Positions 10,953 through 22,200 of a DNA stretch of 64,000 nt are shown here, piece after piece. Made by a program: the position numbers and the translations under genes. The stretch is from positions 74,273,987-74,337,986 of the forward strand of contig NC_083873.1 of the NCBI RefSeq assembly GCF_032452875.1. Direction: 5' to 3'. This stretch comes from Bos javanicus. Its lineage: Eukaryota > Chordata > Mammalia > Artiodactyla > Bovidae. The stretch's first letter is position 1. Every line of letters starts with the position of its first letter. The notes below the pieces were generated by a model that worked only from the letters and a program-made list of their open reading frames with translations, was not told where the DNA came from and did not search any database.

Positions 10953-12500
10953 TAACCTTTTTATTTTTATTGAACTATATTTGATTTACATTGCTTCAGT
11001 TGTGCAGCAAAGTGATTCAGTTAAATATATCTATATCTATCTATATATACACTCTTTTTCAAAGTCTTTTCCATTATAGGTTATTAGAAGATATTGTATA
11101 TAGTTCCCTGTGCTATACCTGGGATGTCTGCATGTGTGTGCGAAGGTGGGAGCCCCCTCGCCCTCTGCTCCACCTCCCCTGTTCTGGGCGCCGGAGGCTG
11201 GGCCCCGAAGAGGAGACACTGCTTTGGGGACCCAAGGGTGTTTAGCTATTTGTTTAGCTATTTTATATATAGTATTGTCTATATGTTAACCAAGAACTCC
11301 ACATTTATCCCTCCTCCCACTTTCCCCTTTGGTAACCATTAATTTGTTATCTATGTTGGTGAATTTATTTCTACTTTGTAAATAAGTTATTTTGTTACAT
11401 TTAAAGTGATATCATATGACATTTTTCTTTCTCGGTTTGACTTAACTTCATGTTAGTATGATAATATCTAGCTTCATCCATGTTACTACAATATACAGCA
11501 CATCTTATTTTACTGTTGATGAACATTTACATTGCATCCATGTTTTGGCTACTGTAAATAGTGTTGCAGTGAATATTGGGGTGCATGTGTCTTCTTGAGT
11601 TGGAGTTTTCTCTAGATATATGCCCAGGAGTGGGTCTGCTCTATTTTCAGAAAATAGTGGGACTAGGTCTATTTTCAGTTTTTTAAGGAACCTCCATACT
11701 GTTCTCCATAATGGCTGTTCTGATATACATCCCCACCAACAATGTAGGAGAGTTTCCTTTTCTCCATACCCTCTCAGCATTTATTATTTGTAGATGACCA
11801 TTATTTTTGATGGTCATTCTGACTGGTATGAAATGATACCTCATTGTGGCTTTGATTTGCATTCCTCTAATAACAAACAATGTTGAGATTTTTTCTTCTT
11901 ATTGGCCATCTGTATGTTTTCTTTGGAGAAAAGCTTATTTAAACTCACTTTTTGATTTTTTTTTTCATATTAATCTGTATGAGCTGTTTGTTTGCATATT
12001 TTGAAAATTAATCCCTGTCAGTTGCATCATTTGAAAGCATTTTTTTTCCAGTCTATCGGTTGTCTTTTTGTTTTGCTTGTGGTTTCCTTTGTTTTTTCAA
12101 AAGCATTTAAGTTCAGTTAGATGCCATTTGATTCCATTACTCTAGGAAATGCATGCCATTTCTCTAGGAAATTACTCTAGGAAATGGATCCAAAAAATTA
12201 TTGTTGCAGTTTATATCAAAGAGTGTCCTGCCTATGTTTTCCTTTAGGAATTTAGAGTGATTAGTCTTATGTTTAATTTTTAAATCCATTTTGAGTTTAT
12301 CTTTGTATTAGAAAATGTTCTATTTAATCCTTTTCCATGTAGTTGTCAAGTTTCCCCAGAACCACTTATTGAACAAACTGTTTTCTCTCCACTGTATATT
12401 CTTGCCTCCTTTTATATAGATTAATTAACCATAAGTGTATGGATTTACTGCTAGGTTTTCTATGCTGTTCCATTGATCTATGTGTCTATTTTGGTGCTGG
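10953..12500 (-). mobile_element. Older L1: 3' UTR and ORF2 C-terminal half
   Basis: Antisense to the cetartiodactyl L1 of the older type (3' UTR with CAGCAAAGTGATTCAG, then ORF2). Minus-strand ORF2 pieces at 11505-11880 include the tryptophan-rich HCWWGC-type C-terminal segment. Interrupted by a GC-rich insert (11119-11238) and, at 12500, by a BovB; resumes at 13537. TCTAGGAAAT occurs three times at 12141, 12163 and 12176, a local expansion. Confidence 0.88.
11119..11238. other. GC-rich insert of unknown origin inside L1
   Basis: About 120 bases, clearly GC-rich with five CpGs, replacing about 13 bases expected from the L1. L1 matches end at GTGCTATAC and resume at TGTTTAGCTATT, which is tandemly doubled (11239-11250, 11251-11262). 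No TSD flanks the insert. No family recognised. Confidence 0.6.
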
Positions 12501-13536
12501 TCTGAAAGAGATGGGAATACCAGACCACCTGATCTGCCTCTTGAGAAATCTGTATGCAGGTCAGGAAGCAACAGTTAGAACTGGACATGGAAAAACAGAC
12601 TGGTTCCAAATAGGAAAAGGAGTATGTCAAGGCTGTATATTGTCACCCTGCTTATTTAACTTATATGCAGAGTACATCATGAGAAACGCTGGACTGGAAG
12701 AAACACAAGCTGGAATCAAGATTGCTGGAAGAAATATCAATAACCTCAGATATGCAAATGACACCATCCTTATGGCAGAAAGTGAAAAGGAACTAAAAAG
12801 CCTCGTGATGAAAATGAAGGTGGAGAGTGAAAAAGTTGGCTTAAAGCTCAACATTCAGAAAATGAAGATCATGGTATCCGGTCCCATCACTTCATGGGAA
12901 ATAGATGGGGAAACAGTGGAAACCATGTCAGACTTTATTTTTTGGGCTCCAAAATCACTGCAGATGGTGACTGCAGCCATGAAATTAAAAGACACTTACT
13001 CCTTGGAAGGAAAGTTAGGACCAACCTAGATAGCATATTCAAAAGCAGAGACATTACTTTGCCAATAAAGGTTCGTCTAGTCAAGGCTATGGTTTCTCCT
13101 GTGGTCATGTATGGATGTGAGAGTTGGACTGTGAAGAAGGCTGAGCGCCGAAGAACTGATGCTTTTGAACTGTGGTGTCGGAGAAGACTCTTGAGGGTCC
13201 CTTGGACTGCAAAGAGATCCAACCAGTCCATTATGATCAGCCCTGGGATTTCTTTGGAAGGAATGATGCTGAACTTGAAACTCCAGTACTTTGGCCACCT
13301 CATGTGAAGAGTTGACTCATTGGAAAAGACTCTGATGCTGGGAGGAACTGGGGCCAGGAGGAGAAGGAGACAACAGAGGATGAGATGGCTGGATGGTATC
13401 ACTGACTCAATGGACATGAGTTTGAATGAACTCCGGGAGCTGGTGATGGACAGGGAGGCCTGGCGTGCTGCGATTAATGGGGTCGCAAAGAGTAGGACAC
13501 AACTGAGGGACTGAACTGAACTGAACTGAACTGAAC
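12501..13536 (+). mobile_element. BovB LINE, 5'-truncated, inserted in L1
   Basis: Starts inside the RT domain (TCTGAAAGAGATGGGAATAC) and runs to the (CTGAA)n tail at 13511-13536. One frame covers the RT palm, but the catalytic YADD reads YAND (about 12749-12760). A one-base deletion near 12942 shifts the frame. A stop follows HLM at 13305; the C-terminal part is then open to the normal stop near 13514. The L1 is continuous across the insertion apart from loss of a few bases, and no clear TSD is seen. Confidence 0.93.
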
Positions 13537-13760
13537 CATAGTGTTTTGATTACTGTAACTTGGTAGTATTGTCTCAAGTTGGGAGCATGATTCCTTTAGC
13601 TCAGTTCTTTCTCAAGACTGTACTGGCTATTTGGGTTCTTTTGTATTTCCATACAAATTTTAAAATCATTTGTTCTAGTTCTGTGAAAATTCTATTGGTA
13701 ATTTGATAGGGATTACAGTGAACCTGAATGTTGCTTTGAGTAGTATGTTAATAAAATAAC
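13537..13760 (-). mobile_element. Older L1, resumed after BovB
   Basis: GTTTTGATTACTGTAACTTGG and following sequence are the direct continuation of the L1 ORF2 antisense segment ending at 12500. Confidence 0.85.
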
Positions 13761-14235
13761 TTTTGATATTATGAAATTTTTAAAAAAATTAAGATACCTA
13801 TTATTAGGACATAAAAGAGTCTAAAATGTTTTATAAAACATCTCAGAAATGAAAGAATATGGAAATTAATGTATACAACAGCAGGGGGAGAAGAAAATAG
13901 AATAAAGAAAAAAAAGAGACATTTTCTATTATAAAAACCAATAAATGGGTGAAGCTTTCTAATCAAAAGGCAAATATTCTTAGATTATAATGAACACTAA
14001 ATTTTAAGCAGAGCCAAATAAGTTGTTCATTTACTTATTTTAAATAAGACACATTTAGATGTAAGAATTAAAAACCTGAATGGAAAATTAAGAGTCGTTA
14101 ATGCATTTAGATTCCAGAAGGCCAAGAAAAAGCTAGAAAAGCCATGTTAGGGAAGGAGGACATTTGAATGTCAAAATTAGGTTGTCTGTATCTCAATTTA
14201 TTTTTTCATGGAAAAGAATCTTATTAACAGCTCAT
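13761..14235. other. Unassigned AT-rich DNA
   Basis: Nothing recognised. Confidence 0.5.
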
Positions 14236-14249
14236 AGTATCTATTTTGG

Positions 14250-14401
14250 CCTTTTATAAAGTTCATGAAGTTCTCAAGGCAAGTATAATGGAGTGGACAG
14301 GGCAAACTCTGGGAGATGGTGGGGGGCAGGGAGGCCTGGCCTGCTGCAGTCCATGGGATTGCAGACAGTTGGACATGAATAGGCCACTGAACAACAACAA
14401 C
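14250..14401 (+). mobile_element. Chimeric BovB insertion: inverted 5'-region piece + 3' end
   Basis: AGTATCTATTTTGG is repeated exactly at 14236-14249 and 14402-14415, bounding a 152-base insertion. The right part (about 14297-14401) is the BovB 3' terminus with a GAACAACAACAAC tail. The left part (about 14250-14296) resembles the antisense of the BovB 5' region, aligning with 22383-22430 of the minus-strand BovB in this window (GTTCATG..TTCTCAAGG..AATGGAGTGG). Confidence 0.7.
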
Positions 14402-14530
14402 AGTATCTATTTTGGGAGCACCTCTTGTCTCATGTGTTCAGTCAGCTATTTTAGGGAATTTTGAAAAGTGAGCAGATTCTAATAAACTGGAGTGTGGACA
14501 AGACAGTTAATATCACCATCTTTTGTATAT

Positions 14531-14788
14531 GAGCTTACCTGGTAGCTCAGCTGGTAAAGAGTCTGCCTGCAATGCAGGAGACCCCTGTTCAAATTCCTAG
14601 ATTGGGAAGATCCACTGGAGAAGGACTAGGCTACCCACTCTAGTATTCTTGGGCTTCCCTGGTGACTCAGATGGTAAAGAATCCACCTGCAATTCAGGAG
14701 ACCTCGATTCAATTCCTGGGTTGGGAAGATCCCCTGGAGAAGGAAATGGCCACCCACTCCAGTATTTTGGCCTGGAGAATTCCATGGT
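14531..14788 (+). mobile_element. Dimeric Bov-tA SINE, 3' truncated
   Basis: Two tRNA-like heads in tandem (14531 and about 14650), each with GGTAAAGA and a B-box-like segment, then one Bov-A unit ending at TTCCATGG. Confidence 0.9.
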
Positions 14789-15161
14789 CTTCATATTAGA
14801 GTGATATATTAATATAACACAAAATCACACACGTTTGAAAGAAAAAGCAGAGAACAGATATTATAAACAAATATTCACATGAGATGCAGTAGTCAATGAA
14901 GTATAGCAAAGATAATTTAATACTAAAACATTTGTATCAAGACCGTCATTTATAAAATCCATTATTAAATTTCTAGCAGTAATAACACATCAAAACAACT
15001 GTGATGAATCACTCTAAATCCCATCATACAAGGTAATCAGTAATTTTAATAACATGTGGAAACTATCAGTATAGACATCTTCTATGTATATGTATATAAA
15101 AACAGAGAAGGAGAAATTGACCAATCAATCTACAAGAATACTTCTATGTTAATGGGAACAC
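14789..15161. other. Unassigned AT-rich DNA
   Basis: Nothing recognised. Confidence 0.5.
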
Positions 15162-15171
15162 ACTGCAAATA

Positions 15172-15478
15172 TTTCCCTCATAGCCCATTGGTAAAGAATC
15201 TGCCTGCAATGCAGGAGACCCCAGTTTGATTCGTGGGTGAGAAAGATCTGCTGGAGAAGGGATAGGCTACCCACTCCAGTATTGTTGGGCTTCCCTTGTG
15301 GCTCAGCTGGTAAAGAATCTGCCCACAATGAGGGAGATCTGGGTTCGATCCCTGGGTTGCGAAGATCCCCTGGAGAAGGGAAAGGCTACCCACTCCAGTA
15401 ATCTGGCCTAGAAAATGCAATGGACTGTATAGTCCATGGGGTTGCAAAGAGTCGGACACTACTGAGCAACTTTCACTT
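15172..15478 (+). mobile_element. Dimeric Bov-tA SINE with TSD
   Basis: Full two-head form ending in TTTCACTT. ACTGCAAATA is repeated at 15162-15171 and 15479-15488. The second B box (GGTTCGATCCC) is canonical. Confidence 0.93.
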
Positions 15479-15488
15479 ACTGCAAATA

Positions 15489-18400
15489 CTGTATAATATA
15501 TGCTAGTTGTGGTTTAGATAAAAATGTGATTTTTATCTGGAAAACATACATTACCAGAATTTTTCAAAAACTGTCAAAGAACTAACTGTCAAAATGTACT
15601 TAAAATTATAGAGAAAAGTCTCAAGTCAGGTGGCAATGAGAAATTGCTTAGAAAGCTTTCTGACCATTCCCTAGTCCTATGTGATTACCAATATCTGATT
15701 AAGTAGTTAATTTTTAAAAGTATTTATATTTTAACCTTTCTGTCCTCATTTAACTTATATAATTATTATAAGGAACCATTTAGAATTTTACCTGGAAGAC
15801 ACTATTCCACTTAGGGGCATTAACATTATATTAATGATTTAGATTATCTTATAGCAATCATTTCTAGAAAATATATTTCAGTAGAATATATACATTTTTC
15901 ATGATATTATGAACAATGACTTATGTACATATGCTTTTTCAAGGTCTTTAAAGACATCAGAAATTTAAAAAGCTTATCCTTAGAGATATTAGGCTAACTT
16001 GTAATTCTCAGACACTCTTCCATATGTTTTCTTTGTCTGTGAAAAGATGTCCTATGGGCAGTGTTCTTCACTTCGGGATCAAAAATGTTATATTCCAATT
16101 TGCTAGTTTTAGAAGAAACATGCTTAAAATAGTAAAGAAAACTCTTTTAAAGAATCTAAAGTTCCATGGTGGTTAGACTCTAAATGAATTTAAAAACACC
16201 TTTACTAACATTTTAAATGTTCGCCTAGAAAAACCATGGCAGTTAGGCAGGTAACAATTGGAAGACAATTCCCCAGATAATTTCATATGAAAATCACTTC
16301 ACATAATTTGAAATATGATACAAGTTTGCACCTTTAGTAAAGCTACTGGTGAATAATATTACACTAATACTACCTGAATGTTTGATGAGAATGTTAGCAA
16401 AGGATGATGTTAGTTTTGTACCTATGGAGCAAAGTTCCTCTTCAGAACATAATGCACTTTATAATGGGACCCAAAAGACAAGTATTTTGTCTATTAAATT
16501 TTTTAATCTAATCCCAAGGTTGCTTCATATTTATCAAGTGTTTTTTCATATTTATCAAGTAAACATGAAATAGGTAGGATGAATACTAATTATTAAATAA
16601 TATTTCATGTTTATAACAATACAGCGAACAGCAAATGAGAAAATGTTTTCAAACACTTAAAAACAAAAAACAGTTAAAATTAAGCAGATTCTTGACATTT
16701 CTTCTGGGTTATCTGCTCGGTCATGATTATTACACAGGAAAATGGTTTTTCAAAGTTGTTATATTTAATTTGCATAAAAAATATTAAAAGCAGGGAAAAT
16801 AATTCAGTATAAGATATCTTCTATATCTGTAAATGACTAGAAGGGCATACTGATAATTTTATCATTAGGTAAATTTTATGGAAATGCAAAATTATATATA
16901 TTTTTAAATTCACATATAAAGATTCTTGGAAACAGGCTTAGAAGCTGAGGAAAGATGTAGAATAAAGTGGCCTATAAATTCACCTCAAGTTCATGTTTAA
17001 TATAACATAAAATATAATATATAATTTATTATATATGTACACACACACACTCATATACATACTAAAGTCTAATATAACATTATAATGAATTATGTGAATT
17101 AGGGCTGAGGAGTTGAGTTTGTTGAGGACATAGCCAGTAGGGTATCAAGCCCTTTAGCTTCAGCTGGGGCAATATTATATTATCAGATATAGTTCAATAA
17201 TGTGTTTTCAAGTATGACTATTAATAGCATTGGTTGGTGAAAACCACTTTGGTTATAAATACATAGTTTCAAAACTCTGCTCATAGAAATTCATTTTAGG
17301 AACTCAATCATCAATACAGTTTATACAAGAAAGCTTATTTTGTTCTAATGGAGCTCAGAGGGAAAAAAGAGATTAAAGAGGGCTACAATTTGAGTAAAAT
17401 TTGGAAAGGAGGATGCTTTTTACAACTGGGTTCTTAAACTGAGAGGCTTGTTTTTAGTTCAAACTTTTTCTTTTATATTTGTTCTCTAAAGAAGGAAAGG
17501 GCAAAAAGAATTCTGATTTTCTTTTTACTGTGACCAAAATCCAACCGGGAGTTTTCAAGCTGTTTACTTTTCCCCTATGTCATTTGTTCGAATTCCTAGG
17601 ATTTATTTTTTTGCATTGCAAGTACAATCACTTTGGTTCTTTGCATTCCATCATTGTCAAGCAGATAAATTTTTTACTTTGTGGTCAAAACAACAGCAAC
17701 AAAAATCTTATAAATATTTGTTGGTTCTAATGACTAATTTTTAACTCAACCAACTTCAAAAAGTACACAATTTTTTCAAGCATTAGTAGAAACCCTCTGC
17801 ATTAATAACATGGAACTTCAAACATAAACAGAATATTTCATTTGGTTTCCCAATTCTCCATTACAGTCATGCTGTGTGCAAGGCACTGTATGATATGCAA
17901 AGTGGTGTTAGTTCTAAAGTGCAGCCTCCAAGTCATTTATCCTGGAGGATATGTACATTAACATAAGACTGAAACATCTTATGTTGGTGAATATGAATTA
18001 ACTCTTTATTGTGCTGCCTAGACTTTGACTTCCTTTCACTGACTGAAATTCTATGAATACAATTGACAGCAATTTCAAAGTAGGAACTGAGAGAGCAAAA
18101 ATGTTTGAAATAGAGAGATGTCTTCAGAGAGACTTGAAAGACAGACATTGGATATTTATTTTCCAGACAGCTTTCAAGATGGAAGAAAGATATTTTCAAA
18201 TTGATATAATGACTTATCTAAATGTATGGATAAGCATAGGTTTTTAAACCCAAGCTGATAATCTGAATAGGATTAGGTCAAAGTTGCTTGCAGATCAAGT
18301 TGCTGACTCAGAAATTCTATGAAATACAAGAATTTTCCTATGAGCAGAAACTAGCCTGTGCAAACATCTAGATGTGCAGATAGTAGTTCAACATTTAAAG

Positions 18401-18568
18401 GCCATCAAGGTACGTTTTTATTCAACCATTACTCTGGCTGGTATAAGTTAATACAATGTACAGAGCTATAGTCATCATATACAAGCAGTTTGTTCTTGGT
18501 TGTTAAATCAGACTTACAGTACTTAAGGTACATTTAATGTATCCAGGGTATTTGTAGGTGAGAGTCCA
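15489..18568. other. 3 kb of AT-rich, repeat-poor DNA
   Basis: No SINE or LINE recognised except simple sequence: a short (CA)n near 17040-17050 and a 21-base direct tandem at 16524-16560 (TTCATATTTATCAAGT twice). A sequence near 17870-17910 (GCAAGGCACTGTATGATATG) weakly resembles a MIR core. All frames are short and unlike proteins. Confidence 0.5.
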
Positions 18569-18609
18569 GGGTGTTGGGGGCGGGGAGGGGGGATCGAATT
18601 GCCTGACAG

Positions 18610-18935
18610 AGAGTTTAAAACCTGGGTGGTAACTTGTCTGTTGCTTTTCTGTTCATCTTTCAACACTTCAATAAATCTCCAAATTAAAGGATAAGGCACT
18701 ACCATAAGCTTCTGAAATTTGCTCTGCCAGCCTCCACTAGCCTTGTTCATCCTGTGATCACCACTCAGTACTGACTTATAAAGACTTCAAGTTTCTTCTG
18801 GAAATCTTGGAGTTCCTGGTCTTGTTTTGTCTGTGCCATGCCTTCCACAGATGTACATCGTCTCAATATGATCCATTAGGTCATCTAAATTTTCTGGATT
18901 CTTCATAGTATACTCATTTCATTTACATCTTCGAC
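18610..18935 (-). pseudogene. Possible transposase-derived (MULE/FLYWCH-like) pseudogene fragment
   Basis: The minus-strand translation from about 18915 to 18610 gives, in one frame with a single TGA stop (around 18788), a PRFPEET / SLYKSVLSGD / GGWQSKFQKL / PLIWRFIEVLKDEQ pattern. This resembles the C-terminal part of MULE-type transposases and their FLYWCH-linked relatives, where a Phe-Pro-x-Glu-x-Trp-x-Val-Tyr segment is followed by NNxxEGWHxxF and P-x-I-W-x-F-I-x-x-L-x-x-E-Q. The stop falls where the family has Trp. The Glu-Gly-Trp-His motif reads GGWQ. Upstream, a frame shift separates a FVPVEDVN-like segment. There is no intron evidence and no gene name is offered. It could be a retrocopy, a transposon relic or chance resemblance. 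Confidence 0.4.
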
Positions 18936-18970
18936 AGGTACAAAGGAAGTCCCAAAATGGATGCACAGTT

Positions 18971-19062
18971 ACAATGGATGACTCTCCATTGTCATATACT
19001 CATGAGTTAGAACCAAAGAAGATACTTTTCACCAAAAAAGATACAATCACTTAAGTGATTGT
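18971..19062. repeat. Two perfect inverted repeats
   Basis: ACAATGGA / TCCATTGT with a 6-base loop (18971-18992), and a perfect 20-base palindrome centred on CTTAAG (19043-19062). A 17-base A run follows at 19071-19087. Confidence 0.85.
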
Positions 19063-19231
19063 GAAATGTAAAAAAAAAAAAAAAAAAGTACCTTTTGATT
19101 TGTGCATTTAATAGGAGTAGTCAAACTATGTTCACATTTACAAACTTGAAAGCCATCAAGCACAATGAAGGGGTTACTGTCAAGATTTCTTTCCCATGCA
19201 AATGCAAATATTTCCTAGCCTTTTCATTGTC

Positions 19232-22200
19232 CAGTTCAATTCATTCTCTCAGCCGTGTCTGACTCAGTGTTACCCCATGGACTGCAGAAACCCAGGCCTC
19301 CTTGTCCATCACCAGCTTCCAGAGTTTACTCTAACTTGTGTCCATTGAGTCAGTAATACCATCCAACAATCTCATCCTCTGTCATCTCCTCCCACCTGCA
19401 ATCTTTCCCAGCATCATTGTCTTTTCAAATAGGTCAGCTCTTCACATCAGGTGGACAAAGTTATGGAGTTTCAGCTCCAACATCAGTCCTTCCAATGAAT
19501 ATGAGGACTGATTTCATTTAGGACTGACTGGTTGGATCTCCTTGCAGTGCAAGGGACCCTCAAGAGTCTTCTCTAACACCACAGTTCAAAAGCATCAATT
19601 CTTCGGTGCTCAGCTTTCTATATAGTCCAACTCTCACATCCATACATGACTACTGGAAAAACCATAGCCTTGACTAGACAGACCTTTGTTGGCAAAGTAA
19701 TGCCTCTGCTTTTGAATATGCTATCTAGGTTGGTCATAATTTTTCATCCAAGGAGTAAGCATGTTCTAATTTCATGGCTGCCAACTCTCACATCCATACA
19801 TGACTACTGGAAAAACCATAGCCTTGACTAGACAGACCTTTGTTGGCAAAGTAATGCCTCTGCTTTTGAATATGCTATCTAGGTTGGTCATAATTTTTCA
19901 TCCAAGGAGTAAGCATGTTCTAATTTCATGGCTGCAATCACCATCTGCAGTGATTCTGGAGCCCAGAAAAATAAAGTCAGCCACTGTTTCCACTGTTTCC
20001 ACTGTTTCCCCATCTATTTGCCATGAAGTGATGGGGCTGGATGCCATGATCTTAGTTTTCTGAATGTTGAGCTTTAAATCAACTTTTTCACTTTCCTCTT
20101 TCACCTTCATCAAGAGGCTCTTTAGTTCTTCTTTCCTTTCTGCCATAAGGGTGGTGTCATCTGCATATCTGAGGTTATTGATATTTCTCCCGGCAATCTT
20201 GATTCCAGCTTGTGCTTCATCGAGCTCAGTGTTTCTCATGATGTACTCTGGATAACCAGGGTGACATTATACAGCCTTAATGTACTCCTTTCCCTATTTG
20301 GAACCAGTCTGTTGTTCCATGTCCAGTTCAAACTGTTGCTTCCTGACCTACATACAGATTTCTCAAGAGGCAGGTCAGGTGGTCTGGTATTCCCATCTCT
20401 TTCAGAATTTTCCACAGTTTGTTGTGATTCAACACAATCAAGGCTTTGACATAGTCAATAAAGCAGAAATAAATGTTTTTCTGGAACTCTCTTGCTTTTT
20501 CAATGATCCAGTGGATGTTGGCAATTTGATCTCTGGTTTCTGTGCCTTTTTCAGAACCGGCTTGAACACTGGAAGTTCTCAGATCACATATTGTTGAATC
20601 CTGGCTTCGATTATTTGAGCATTACTTTCCTAGCATATGAGATAAGTGCAAGTGTGTGGTAGTTTGAGCATTTTTTGGCATTGCCTTTCTTTGAGATTGG
20701 AGTGAAAACTGACCTTTTCCAGTCTTGTGGCCAAGGCTGAGTTTTCCAAATTTGCTGGCACGTTGAGTGTAGCACTCTCACAGCATCATCTTTCAGGGTT
20801 AGAAATAGCTCAACTGGAATTCCATCACCTCCCCTAGCTTTATTCATAGTGATGTTTCCTAAGGCCCAGTTGACTTCGCATTCCAGGATTTCTCACTTTA
20901 GGTGAGTGATCACACCATCATGATTATCTGGGTCATGAAGATCTTTTTTTGTACAGTTCTGTGTATTCTTGCCACCTCTTCTTAATATCTTCTGCTTCTG
21001 TTAGAGACATACCATTTCTGTCCTTTATCAAGCCCATCTTTGCATGAAATATTCCCTTGGTATCCTTAATTTTCTTGAAGAGATCTCTTGTCTTTTCCAT
21101 TCTATTGTTTTCCTCTATTTTTTGCACTGATCACTGAGGAAGGTTTTTTTATCTCTCCTTGCTATTCTTTGGAACTCTGCATTCAAATGGGTATATCTTT
21201 CTTTTTCTCCTTTGCTTTTTGCTTCTCTTCTTTTCACAGCTATTTGTAAGGCCTCCTCAGGCAGCCATTTTGCTTCTTTGCATTTCTTTTTCTTGCGGAT
21301 GCTTTTAATCTCTGTCTCCTGTACAATGTCACGAACCTCCATTCACAGTTCATTAGGCACTCTGTCTATCAGATCTAGTCCCTTAAATTTATTTCTCACT
21401 CTTATGGTATAATCATAAGGGATTAGATTTAGATCATACCTGAGTGGTCTAGTGGTTTTCCCTACTTTCTTCAATTTAAGTCTGAATTTGGCAATAAGAA
21501 GTTCATGATCTGAGCCACAGTCACCTCCTGGTCTTGCTTTTGCTGACTTAAGAGAGCTTCTCCATTTTTGGCTTCAAAGAATATAATCAATCTGATTTCA
21601 GTGTTGACCATCTGTTGATGTCCATGTGTAGAGTTTTCTCTTGTGTTGTTGGAAGAGAGGGTTTCCTAAGACCAGTGCATTCTCTTGGCAAAACTCTATT
21701 AGCCTTTGCCCTGCTTCATTCTGTTCTCCAAGGACAAATTTGCCTGTTACTCCAGGTGTTTCTTGACTTCCTACTTTTGCATTCCAGTCCCCTATAATGA
21801 AAAATACATCTTTTTTGGGTGTTAGTTCTTGAAGGTCTTATAGGTCTTCATAGAACCGTTCAACTTCAGCTTCTTCAGTGTTACTGGTTGGGGCATAGGC
21901 TTGGATTACCGTGATATTGAATGGTTTGCCTTGGAAATAAACAGAGATCATTCTGTCATTTTTGAGATTGAAGGAAAGTGCTACGTTCCAGATTATTTTG
22001 TTTACTATGATGGCTACTCCATATCTTCTAAGGGATTCTTGACCACAGAATTAGATATAATGATCATCTGAGTTGAATTCACCCATTCCAGTCCATTTCA
22101 GTTTGCTAATTCCTAGAATGTCGATTTTCACTCTTGCCATCTCCTTTTTGACCACTTCTAATTTGCCTTGATTCATGGACCTAACATTCCAGATTCCTAT

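Noticed and set aside
12439..13029. 196-codon frame as a possible gene
   Set aside because: It is BovB reverse transcriptase with a start codon borrowed from the flanking L1. It has no independent function.
17870..17910. MIR SINE
   Set aside because: Only about 20 bases resemble the MIR core, with no further collinear match.
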